Shown: piece after piece, positions 56,394 to 64,000 of the stretch
How the letters are laid out: every line of letters starts with the position of its first letter
Position numbering within the stretch: the first letter of the stretch is position 1
Source of the DNA: Methylacidimicrobium fagopyrum
Lineage (GTDB): Bacteria; Verrucomicrobiota; Verrucomicrobiia; Limisphaerales; UBA11358
NCBI GenBank assembly: GCA_026225255.1
Contig: JAMFSJ010000017.1
Location: 60,809-124,808 of the forward strand
DNA: 64,000 nt
Direction: 5' to 3'
Notes under the pieces: model-generated
Told to the model about the DNA's origin: nothing
What the model saw: the letters and a program-made list of their open reading frames with translations, nothing else
Database searches by the model: none
Position numbers and translations under genes: made by a program

Positions 56394-57248
56394 TTAGGGA
56401 GCAGCTTGTAGATAGTTAAATAAAGTATTGTATTGCAACGCCCAAGTTCCACCAAATTCATCGCTGTTTAAGGCACCGGCAATATTATTCAGTTGGGTAT
56501 TGTTTAAAACAGTGAACTTAACCGAGCCATCGGTAAACAAAGTATTAACACCTTTGGACGAATAGTGCGCCCAGAAATTGATATTAAACGGCACGCCCGG
56601 TGTGCCGGCGGCGCTGGCCAAATAGTCAATTGTCAATACATCCAGTGCTTTAACATTACTGGTCTTTTGATATTGCCTGAGGCTGTTGGCAGTGGGACTT
56701 GCCAGCCGCGGGTTAAACATATAACTCGACCGAGTTACTCCGCCACTGTCAGTGCTCATAAAACCTGGTGTGGAATAGGATTCGATACTTAAGCTTCCAT
56801 TCAAACTGGTCGTTGCCGCTTCAGAAAAACTGGGGCAAAAGAATACGGCCGGATTGGGGACCATCCCACCTGCATAGAGATATCCCAGATTCTGATCGGT
56901 ATTGGTATAGGTAATGGGAACTCTCGTATTGGCCGCTCCACTGTAGATATACCTAGTGTAATGAATACCGCCAATATAATTTACCTTAGAAGGATAATTA
57001 TTAACGCTGCCAACTGAGGTAACGGGAAACCAATCATTAAAATCACTGGAATACATGAAGCAACCCAATCCACTCTGCCGCAGATTAGAGGTGCATTGAA
57101 TGCGCTTGGCCTTGCCTTTCGCTCGCGCCAACGCCGGCAAAAGCATCGCCGCCAAAATGGCAATGATCGCGATCACAACCAATAATTCGATTAAAGTAAA
57201 ACCGCATAAGCGTGTGCTTTTGACTGCGGATTTTTTATTGTTACTCAT
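56394..57248 (-). CDS. Prepilin-type pseudopilin-like protein
   Basis: 284 residues with a class III leader (KSTRLCG before [19 protein letters not shown]), here with the usual Gly before the cleavage site. A charged helix follows ([20 protein letters not shown]). The C-terminal motif is a relaxed version of H-X9-[20 protein letters not shown], with 11 residues between His and DG. The centre ([29 protein letters not shown]) is like other verrucomicrobial members. It lies 43 bases downstream of the giant PATR protein in the same direction, mirroring the pairing at 18751/20833, and is therefore probably cotranscribed with it. Confidence 0.9.
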   Translation of the reverse strand: MSNNKKSAVKSTRLCGFTLIELLVVIAIIAILAAMLLPALARAKGKAKRIQCTSNLRQSGLGCFMYSSDFNDWFPVTSVGSVNNYPSKVNYIGGIHYTRYIYSGAANTRVPITYTNTDQNLGYLYAGGMVPNPAVFFCPSFSEAATTSLNGSLSIESYSTPGFMSTDSGGVTRSSYMFNPRLASPTANSLRQYQKTSNVKALDVLTIDYLASAAGTPGVPFNINFWAHYSSKGVNTLFTDGSVKFTVLNNTQLNNIAGALNSDEFGGTWALQYNTLFNYLQAAP

Positions 57249-57291
57249 AATTCAATTTAGATTTAAATTTTTATCGTTGATGCAAGACCCA

Positions 57292-60200
57292 TTACGGCTG
57301 CAAGCTCAAACGGTAGAATACCGTCGGTTTAGTCGGATCAATCACGATATTCGTGCTATTGATGGTGGTGCTGCCTGGGACATCCACCCAATTCGTGCTT
57401 AGGCCGGTTGACAAGCTGTTCGTCTGCATCTGTAAATACCAACCGGTATGATCCACTGGCCAGGACAGTCCCAAAATTGTAGTGCCACCACTGCTGCTAA
57501 CGGTGGTCGTAATGTTGGTTGGGTTGGGGTTAACCGGACTCACAATCACCAAGGTGCCGTCCACCGCCAAGTTGTTGCTCAAGATCAATGGACTGACCAC
57601 CGTGGGCAATATGATCGAAGTAAACCCATTAGTATTGATGCCGGAGCTGAAGAGGTGGAACACATTGCCGCCGGCCAACGCCGGACCAACGTTCGTGATC
57701 ACCAAAGTCGCCCCGGAAATGTTGTAACTCGCTGCCGCCAGTTTATCACCAATCACAGTATTGGTATTATTCAATCGCAGGTTGAGTATGCCGTTCAACG
57801 TAGCAGAACCACTGACTGTCAAAACCCCGGTATCCACGCCATTCGAAATCACTCCGGCGATATTTCCAGGATTTAAAGTTGAGCCTGCGTCGGCTTGCAG
57901 TTTACCGATGACTGAACCTTTACCGCTTAAACGCTGTCCGGAAACAATTTCCAATATGCTGTTGGTCACCAATGATTGACTAAGCACGGTGACGCCGTCT
58001 ACGTCGTAACTATTGCTGACATAACCCATTTGTGACGCGTCTAAAGTCGCCGTGAGTGAGGCCAAGGTGATTTGCCCAGCAAAATTAGTCAGGGTCACTG
58101 GCGCAACCAAAGCTAATACGCCGTTGCTAATTGTCGTTGAACCGACGTAGCTGATCAAATTGGTAATTGTCACATTCGTCACATAAGTGAAACCGTCAGG
58201 AGTAGAAATATTGGTGAAGGCTCCGCCATTCAAGGTCAACGTGCCGGCACCGGATTTCACAAGGTTATTTGTGCCGGTGATAATACCAGAGAACGTCGTA
58301 TTAATTCCTTTAAGACCGATAATATAATTGGCGGTGCCACTGCTGGGACTAATAATGCTGCCATTACCTTTCAAGGCACCCAAGTGCACGGTGCCAGGGT
58401 TGCGGGTATTGATTGAGCCAGTGCCTTCGAGGTCAAACGTCGCATTATCGCTGCCGTTCAAGGTCAAGGAGGTCGAAGCGAAGCGCAAGGAACCACCCGT
58501 TGGAATCAGAACCGTGCCTAAGAAATTAGACCATTGTTCAACGTTGGGCGAATTGAAGGAAATCGGACCAATGAGGGAATTGGTGCTGTTCACGCCACCA
58601 GTGACCGTGCCCCCAAAACCGTTGCCTAACTGGCCGGAATTAATCGAAACACCGGCACCATCAACGATAGTGATATTATCGCCCGGGAAGGATGCCGTGC
58701 TGCCGTTGTTATACATGTAGTAGGTCGTGCCATTACTCATCGTTACGCCATCACCGCCGAGTGATCCGCCTGGGCCTACGCCGATCGTCGCCGTGCCACC
58801 GACCGTGGTGCCGCCGCTATAAGTATTCGCGCCGTTCATCCGCAACGTATTCGTGCCCAATAAAACCACCGCCGTTTTAGCCCCGCCGGCACTATTACCG
58901 ATAACACCGTTGTAAGTGGTTCCGGCCGTGCCGAGGATGGTCAACGTATTGGTCGTCGTGGCCGAAGCGCCCGTGTTGGTTATAGCCCCGTTGAACGTGT
59001 TACCCAAACCAGACAAGGCGTTCACCGTTTCATTGAAGCCCGCCAGATCGAAAGTGCCCGCCGTTGTGGCGCCACCATCCAGAATCAACCAACCGGTCGA
59101 GCCGACAACGCTATTACCATCAGGGATCTGTTCATTGGCCGTCAACTTGACGACGCCGTTGCCGATCGTCGTATTGCCTAGATAAGTCAGGCTGCCCGCA
59201 AAAGTGAGGGCGGAAGAACCTTGTTTATTCAACGCACCAGTTCCAGAAATGCTGTTCGGCAACGCGATCGTGCCGGAACGATTCAAGGTGAGGGTGCCAT
59301 TGTCGGTGATCGCTCCCGTGTTCGCAGTGCCAGTAGCGCCGCCGTTACCAAGCTGCAAGGTGCCAGCGCTAATGGTGGTCCCACCACTGTAAGTATTATT
59401 TTGCGCGAGCACGACGGTGGCAGAACCTTGTTTCGTCACTGAACCCGTGCCACTGATAGAACCGGCAACGGTATGAACCGTGGCGTCACCTTGAGCGAAT
59501 ACCAACGCGCCATTATTTGTGACTTTGCCCGTGCCAATATCGCCGATCCCGCCATTGCCGATCTGGAGCGTGCCGTTTTTTATGGTCGTCGTGCCCGAGT
59601 AAGTATTGGCGGTTTGCGTGATCAAGGTGCCCGTGCCGTCTTTTACGAGCGACGTTGCGCCGCCGATTTTACCACCGCCCGTGCCGGTGCCGTCCGCGAA
59701 AGTGTAAGCCGTAATCGTGGTATTGCTGACAAGCAGTGATCCCGGCAATACCGTCGCTTGCAAATTGACGGTCGAATTTCCGGTCGCAGAATCGTTAAAG
59801 ATAACGCTGTCGCCGTTAGTAAAAGCCCACGGCGTCGAACTGCCGAGGAACCAATTCTGGCTACCCGCCAAATCCCACGTCGAACCCGCGCCGGACCAAG
59901 TAATGACATCGCTGGCGCTGCTGGCGATGACGAGATCAATCTCACCGGCCATGGCTTCGCTCAACGTAGCAGCGGCACCCGCTTGCGAGAACTGCACCGT
60001 CAAGTTGCCGGACGATCCCGCACCGCTCGCCAAAGCGCCGCTATATTGGATCAATTTATAAGTGCCATTCGCTAACGGAGTGTTATTGGTAATGACCAGT
60101 AAAGAACCGCTGTTCAAGTAGAGATTGCCACCCACCGTGATCAAATCTTTATTCGTGTTGGAAATATCCATCAGCAAGGTTGCGCCGCTGATGGTCAGGT

Positions 60201-62595
60201 CATTGGCGACATTCAAAGTGCCATAAACGCCATTCGTTCCCGGCGTGATCACCGTTCCTGCCGGCGCGATGACATAGCCGTTCACCGTGCCGGAACCGCC
60301 CAGAATTTGGTTCGCAGCCGAAGCGAGCACCAAGCTCACGCCACCCGCCGCCACGTCCAAAGTAGCGCCGCTATTGACCATGATCGCCACGCTGTTAGAG
60401 ACGGAAGTATTCGCGCCGAACGCCAACGTGCCTTGATTCACAAAAGTCACCCCGCTGTATTTATTCGTGCCATTGATCGCCAAGGTGCCCAGACCAGTCT
60501 TAGTCAAACCGCCGCCGCCACCCACGGTGAAGGCGTTAGCAAAATTAACCGTCGAACCCGCCGTATCAATTGTGCCCCCGCCGGCATTCAACGAAATGGT
60601 TTTGACGGAGACATCATCGGCATTGCCGTTATATTGCAAAGTGCCGCCGCCAAAATTAAGCGCGCCCACACCGAGATTGGTCAGGGCCGAGAAATTCACG
60701 ATCCCGGCGTTAAGATTCAAGCCGCCACTGAAAGCATTCGCCGTCGCCAGCGTCAAGGTGCCGGAGCCGGATTTAGTCAGACTGGCACCGCTATTGATGC
60801 CACCCGTGCCGCTGAGGCTGTAGTTTTTCGTGGCGTTAACCACCACCGTCGCGGGTGCTACCGCCGTATTCAGCGTGACCGCGATGGGCGAGGCGCCGCT
60901 GGCACTGTCATCGAAAATCACGGCGTCGCCATAACCATTGGCTTCCCGGTAAACCGTGGCATTTCCCAACGCATCCTGCCAACTTACCGTGCTACCAATG
61001 TCCCAAGAACTATTGCCCACCGCCCATCTTAAAGGTTCAGCGATATTGGTGATAACCAGCTCAAGGCTGCTATTCGCCACGTCATTGCTTAAGTAACCCG
61101 TCGTGCGCAAGGGCATCAGACCGAGACTGAAGGCCGAGTAGCCAATCCCTGTAAGTGAGTTGGTATATTTAATGAGCGGGTAAGTCCCGATCGTGGGCGA
61201 GCCGCTATAGATATTGACCGCAATCGAACCATTCGCCGTCACATTACTGACCAGCAACGGCGCCGTCGTTGGGCTAAGATTGACGCCATTGGCAAAATTA
61301 AATTCGCAGGCGGTCGCGCCCGCGTTGAAAGCCACCCCCGAAACAAACTGCTGGGCGCCCGTGGTGTTGATAACAATCCTGTTCGTCGCGCCGCTGTTGA
61401 CTGCAACACTGGCGACAAAAGTGGTATTGGAAGCATTGATCACCAAACGACCCGTGTTATTGACCACCACGGCCGCGCTGCTCAAGCTCGCGCCCGCCGC
61501 CACGGTCAGCGTGCCACCATTAACATCCGTGCCCCCGGTATAACCATTTGCCGTGCTGGCCAAGATCAAATTGCCGGGACCTGATTTCACAACGTGTGTG
61601 GTCTGCGAATTGGGATTAGAGATGATGGCGCTAATCGTAAAATTCGCCGGACTGTTTTGAATGATGTTAAAGGAAGTTGTGCCCGTAGTGCTGACGCGGT
61701 TGGGACGGATGAAGGACGTGGCAACGGAGCCACCGATGGTGCCACCGCCGGAGTTGGCCGTGACCAAAACACCACGCGCCGTCATCGTGCGAGACGTGGC
61801 GCTGTTGGCAATGTTCAGGGTTCGAGCAGTCGGGTCATTGAATCGAATACTCGCACAGTCAATAGCGCTGCCGGTTCCGCCGGGAAGATCGCCCACGATG
61901 TCATTGTTTACGCCCGCCGTCAAAGCGGTGGTCGCCGCCGTGTAAGTCGCCGCCACCACTTGGCCGGAAGAAAGGGCCGCCCAGTCATTCAGGCCATAGG
62001 TAACAAACGGATTATTTTGATTATCCAACAATAACGGAACGGTCAAACTGGCTCCGGGAATGCCATTGGTGGTGGCGATCAGAAAGGTGCCCGTCGGGCT
62101 GAACTGCAAAACGCCCGAGTTTAAAGTATTCGCGCCATTACCCGGTTTTACCGGCAAGGCCACCAAATTCAACGTGCGACCGGTCGCCAGATTCCACGAC
62201 TGCAATGCGCCCGGACCGATATTAACCGTGTTGCTCAAAGTCATGTCCGCCGTGGCCGCCGTCATATCAATGCCGCCAGCACCAAGGGTCAAAGCACTAC
62301 CCGCGTTGATAAAAACATTTCCCGCCGGATTGACGATCTTCAGACCACCCCAACTTAAATTTCCTCCCAGCAGACTCGTCGTGCTGGCCGCACTCACCGT
62401 GCTGTCCCATTGCGCAGTGTCCGCTGCGCCGGGCACAACATTATTTGTCCAAGACCCGGCGACGTTCAGTGCCGTCGTATTATCCGCTTTTACAATCAAC
62501 GCCGCGCGCGCGGGCGGGACGGAACCGAGAATAATTGCTGCCACCGCACTGATGGCCGCGGCCAAAGTGATCTGAGAATTTAGTTTTAATTTCAT
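57292..62595 (-). CDS. Giant secreted autotransporter-associated beta-strand repeat (PATR) protein with FYR tail
   Basis: 1767 residues from the ATG at 62595, chosen because a signal peptide follows (LAAAISAVAAIILGSVPPARAA). The body is one long repetitive beta-helix; at least eight PATR-type units are visible, such as NGYTGGTDVNGGTLTV, NAFSGGLNLNAGIVNF, NKYSGVTFVNQGTLAF, NTYSGTTTIKNGTLQI, NTYSGGTTISAGTLQL and NTYSGGTTVGGTATIG. Such repeats occur in passenger domains of autotransporters, but the C-terminus here is an FYR module (TVFYRLSLQP) and not a membrane barrel. No catalytic motif was found. A large surface or matrix adhesin, possibly holding cells or enzymes to polysaccharide, is the most likely role. 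It has low-complexity Gly/Thr/Asn composition unlike its neighbours. Confidence 0.9.
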   Translation of the reverse strand: MKLKLNSQITLAAAISAVAAIILGSVPPARAALIVKADNTTALNVAGSWTNNVVPGAADTAQWDSTVSAASTTSLLGGNLSWGGLKIVNPAGNVFINAGSALTLGAGGIDMTAATADMTLSNTVNIGPGALQSWNLATGRTLNLVALPVKPGNGANTLNSGVLQFSPTGTFLIATTNGIPGASLTVPLLLDNQNNPFVTYGLNDWAALSSGQVVAATYTAATTALTAGVNNDIVGDLPGGTGSAIDCASIRFNDPTARTLNIANSATSRTMTARGVLVTANSGGGTIGGSVATSFIRPNRVSTTGTTSFNIIQNSPANFTISAIISNPNSQTTHVVKSGPGNLILASTANGYTGGTDVNGGTLTVAAGASLSSAAVVVNNTGRLVINASNTTFVASVAVNSGATNRIVINTTGAQQFVSGVAFNAGATACEFNFANGVNLSPTTAPLLVSNVTANGSIAVNIYSGSPTIGTYPLIKYTNSLTGIGYSAFSLGLMPLRTTGYLSNDVANSSLELVITNIAEPLRWAVGNSSWDIGSTVSWQDALGNATVYREANGYGDAVIFDDSASGASPIAVTLNTAVAPATVVVNATKNYSLSGTGGINSGASLTKSGSGTLTLATANAFSGGLNLNAGIVNFSALTNLGVGALNFGGGTLQYNGNADDVSVKTISLNAGGGTIDTAGSTVNFANAFTVGGGGGLTKTGLGTLAINGTNKYSGVTFVNQGTLAFGANTSVSNSVAIMVNSGATLDVAAGGVSLVLASAANQILGGSGTVNGYVIAPAGTVITPGTNGVYGTLNVANDLTISGATLLMDISNTNKDLITVGGNLYLNSGSLLVITNNTPLANGTYKLIQYSGALASGAGSSGNLTVQFSQAGAAATLSEAMAGEIDLVIASSASDVITWSGAGSTWDLAGSQNWFLGSSTPWAFTNGDSVIFNDSATGNSTVNLQATVLPGSLLVSNTTITAYTFADGTGTGGGKIGGATSLVKDGTGTLITQTANTYSGTTTIKNGTLQIGNGGIGDIGTGKVTNNGALVFAQGDATVHTVAGSISGTGSVTKQGSATVVLAQNNTYSGGTTISAGTLQLGNGGATGTANTGAITDNGTLTLNRSGTIALPNSISGTGALNKQGSSALTFAGSLTYLGNTTIGNGVVKLTANEQIPDGNSVVGSTGWLILDGGATTAGTFDLAGFNETVNALSGLGNTFNGAITNTGASATTTNTLTILGTAGTTYNGVIGNSAGGAKTAVVLLGTNTLRMNGANTYSGGTTVGGTATIGVGPGGSLGGDGVTMSNGTTYYMYNNGSTASFPGDNITIVDGAGVSINSGQLGNGFGGTVTGGVNSTNSLIGPISFNSPNVEQWSNFLGTVLIPTGGSLRFASTSLTLNGSDNATFDLEGTGSINTRNPGTVHLGALKGNGSIISPSSGTANYIIGLKGINTTFSGIITGTNNLVKSGAGTLTLNGGAFTNISTPDGFTYVTNVTITNLISYVGSTTISNGVLALVAPVTLTNFAGQITLASLTATLDASQMGYVSNSYDVDGVTVLSQSLVTNSILEIVSGQRLSGKGSVIGKLQADAGSTLNPGNIAGVISNGVDTGVLTVSGSATLNGILNLRLNNTNTVIGDKLAAASYNISGATLVITNVGPALAGGNVFHLFSSGINTNGFTSIILPTVVSPLILSNNLAVDGTLVIVSPVNPNPTNITTTVSSSGGTTILGLSWPVDHTGWYLQMQTNSLSTGLSTNWVDVPGSTTINSTNIVIDPTKPTVFYRLSLQP

Positions 62596-62886
62596 GATTA
62601 CGAGTTTTTGGGCGTCAAACAGCACAGCTGGATTGGTTCAAAATGGGTCGGGGCATGAAGAGAGACTAACAAACTCTTGCGGCCTGAACATCGCCAGTAT
62701 TGGTGATGACGGGTGATGAGCGGCCATCGCGGGCGGCGGATCGGCCACGCCCGGCGTGAAAATTGGGTTTTGCGCAGGTTACATCACCACAATTGGTTAT
62801 GTCGGGGCGGCGGGCAATCATGCTATTTTTTGAAATCAACCATGTATTGCCATCAAACCCGCGCGCATTATCCGCATCGAAATAAA
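62596..62886. promoter_or_regulatory. Divergent intergenic region with a palindromic repeat
   Basis: 291 bases between the PATR gene (minus) and the GH2 gene (plus), so it holds both promoters. At 62689-62708 is CATCGCCAGTATTGGTGATG, a copy of the repeat at 34890 with one difference. Further on, GGGTGATGAGCGGCC and CGGGCGGCGGATCGGCC are GC-rich without clear structure. No confident -35/-10 pair was seen. Confidence 0.4.
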
Positions 62887-64000
62887 ATGAAAACGGCTTT
62901 ACGGCGCGGTTGCCTTTGGCTTGCCCTGCCCTTTTTTATAACGAACCTTCTGGCGGCGGACGATGCCTTCATCCCGCCGGCATCGCCCCACGCGGATTTT
63001 AATTTCAACGCCGATTGGAAATTTATCAAAGCCGACGTGCCGAACGCGGAACAAGTCACTTTCGACGATTCAAAATGGACGACGGTCAGCGCACCGCACA
63101 CTTACAATGACGTGGATTCTTACAACGAAATCATCAGCCACAGCGGCGGTGACCGGCACGCTTGGACTGGCATCACCTGGTATCGCAAGCATTTCAAACT
63201 GCCGACGGGCGCGAAGGATGGAAAAGTTTTTCTCGAATTTGAAGGCCTGAAACAAGCCGGACGCTTTTGGATCAACGGCAAACCGGTTGGCAAATTTGAA
63301 AACGGCGTCACCGCTGGCGGGCTCGATCTCACGACGTTCGTCAATTTTGATGACGCCGAGAATGTCATCGCCGTGAAAGTGGACAACAGCAATGATTACA
63401 AAGAAGAAGCGACTGGCACGGAATTCGAGTGGATGGGCCGCGCGTTCAATCCCAATTACGGCGGCTTAAATCACGACCTCGTGCTTCACCTCACGGGCAA
63501 GGTTTATCAAACACTGCCGCTTTACGAAAATTTGAAAACGACGGGCGTTTATATTTATCCTTCCAATTTTTCCGTCAAAGATAAGACCTGCGACGTGAAT
63601 GTGGAATCGCAAGTCCGTAACGAATCGGGCGATCAACAATCCATCGCGCTCTCCGTCGCCGTCGTGGACGCGGATGGAAAGCTCTGCGCGCACTTTCAAA
63701 GTGACGCTTCTGATCTCGTCAGTGGCGAAACCGAAACGTTCACCGCGAACGGAAAATTGGTGAACGCCAAATTCTGGAGCGACGAAGCACCCGATCTTTA
63801 CAACGTCTATTCCATTTTGACCGTGAACGATAAAATCGTGGACGTGCAAAAAATTCAAACCGGTTTTCGCAAAACCGAGTTCAAAGGCGGCGCGGGCACG
63901 GGCGGTGTTTATCTGAATGACAAGTTCGTCTGGCTCACCGGTTACGCGCAACGCTCGAGCGACGAATGGGCTGGGCTCGGCGAGGCGTATCCCGATTGGC
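62887..64000 (+). CDS. Secreted GH2 glycoside hydrolase, N-terminal part (runs off the right edge)
   Basis: 371 residues visible from the ATG at 62887. Signal peptide (LWLALPFFITNLLAADD), then the GH2 sugar-binding domain: FNFNADWKFIKAD, WTTVSAPHTYNDVDSY, TWYRKHFKLPTGA, FEGLKQAGRFWINGKPVG, and DNSNDYKEEATG. The immunoglobulin-like domain follows (VYIYPSNFSVKDKTCDVNVES) and the start of the barrel is seen in GYAQRSSDEWAGLGEAYPDW. The catalytic Glu residues lie beyond the window. The form resembles beta-galactosidases and related enzymes of plant-polysaccharide loci. It is divergent from the PATR gene and may begin another operon of the same pectin locus. Confidence 0.9.
   Translation, partial: MKTALRRGCLWLALPFFITNLLAADDAFIPPASPHADFNFNADWKFIKADVPNAEQVTFDDSKWTTVSAPHTYNDVDSYNEIISHSGGDRHAWTGITWYRKHFKLPTGAKDGKVFLEFEGLKQAGRFWINGKPVGKFENGVTAGGLDLTTFVNFDDAENVIAVKVDNSNDYKEEATGTEFEWMGRAFNPNYGGLNHDLVLHLTGKVYQTLPLYENLKTTGVYIYPSNFSVKDKTCDVNVESQVRNESGDQQSIALSVAVVDADGKLCAHFQSDASDLVSGETETFTANGKLVNAKFWSDEAPDLYNVYSILTVNDKIVDVQKIQTGFRKTEFKGGAGTGGVYLNDKFVWLTGYAQRSSDEWAGLGEAYPDW

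Noticed and set aside
57448..62575. Regularly repeated DNA on both strands that could suggest a CRISPR or tandem DNA repeat
   Set aside because: The periodicity comes from PATR protein repeats of variable length and sequence; there are no identical spaced repeats.

Overview
The window looks like a chromosomal carbohydrate-utilisation region of a member of the Verrucomicrobiota (inference). The support is: secreted proteins built from autotransporter-type beta-strand (PATR) repeats, H-X9-DG prepilin-like proteins ([24 protein letters not shown] type), a recurring C-terminal module ending in FYR-[LIV], reporter-propeller histidine kinases paired with NarL-type regulators, very many signal-peptide CAZymes, and short palindromic intergenic repeats. 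No SusC/SusD pair, rRNA, tRNA, CRISPR array, phage or transposase gene was seen. Coding density is high; no gene-free stretch exceeds 300 bases.

Layout. (1) 1-12651, all on the minus strand: a LacZ-type GH2 beta-galactosidase, then a tight, partly overlapping operon of a sialidase-like Asp-box protein, an SSS-family sodium symporter, an iron-containing alcohol dehydrogenase, a DapA-family lyase, a PdxA-family dehydrogenase, a DUF1537 acid-sugar kinase, an AraC regulator, and a second GH2 enzyme that runs off the left edge. The DUF1537 + PdxA pair points to four-carbon acid-sugar catabolism; with the DapA-type lyase and the sialidase-like protein it could be an ulosonic-acid pathway. (2) 12785-13663: a secreted formylglycine-generating-enzyme-like protein. 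(3) 13946-24407, plus strand: a two-component system (OB-fold-like sensor kinase + NarL regulator) followed by GH16, an unknown two-repeat secreted protein, a pseudopilin, GH3 and a second GH16: a likely beta-1,3-glucan (laminarin) locus. (4) 24481-26298: GTP-dependent PEP carboxykinase. (5) 26579-62595: a large pectin/rhamnogalacturonan locus: GH51 (interrupted by a one-base frameshift at the catalytic nucleophile), two tandem CE12 esterases, a beta-propeller histidine kinase + NarL regulator, GH28, a small orphan membrane protein, then a minus-strand run of GH106, a PL4-FN3-PATR chimera, PL4, GH2, GH115, sialate-O-acetylesterase family, GH29 and CE12, with a pseudopilin and a giant PATR protein upstream. 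(6) 62887-64000: the start of another GH2 enzyme on the plus strand.

How it fits together. Each polysaccharide locus is headed or split by a NarL-type two-component system, presumably sensing released oligosaccharides. The secreted enzymes break down the polymers, the sodium symporter and cytoplasmic enzymes of region 1 can process an acidic monomer, and PEP carboxykinase links C3/C4 products to gluconeogenesis. The most interesting unexplained items are the repeated pairing of an FYR-tailed exoprotein with an H-X9-DG pseudopilin, PATR proteins without a visible autotransporter barrel, the OB-fold-like sensor kinase, and several families of palindromic repeats, one of which lies inside the signal-peptide coding region of an esterase.
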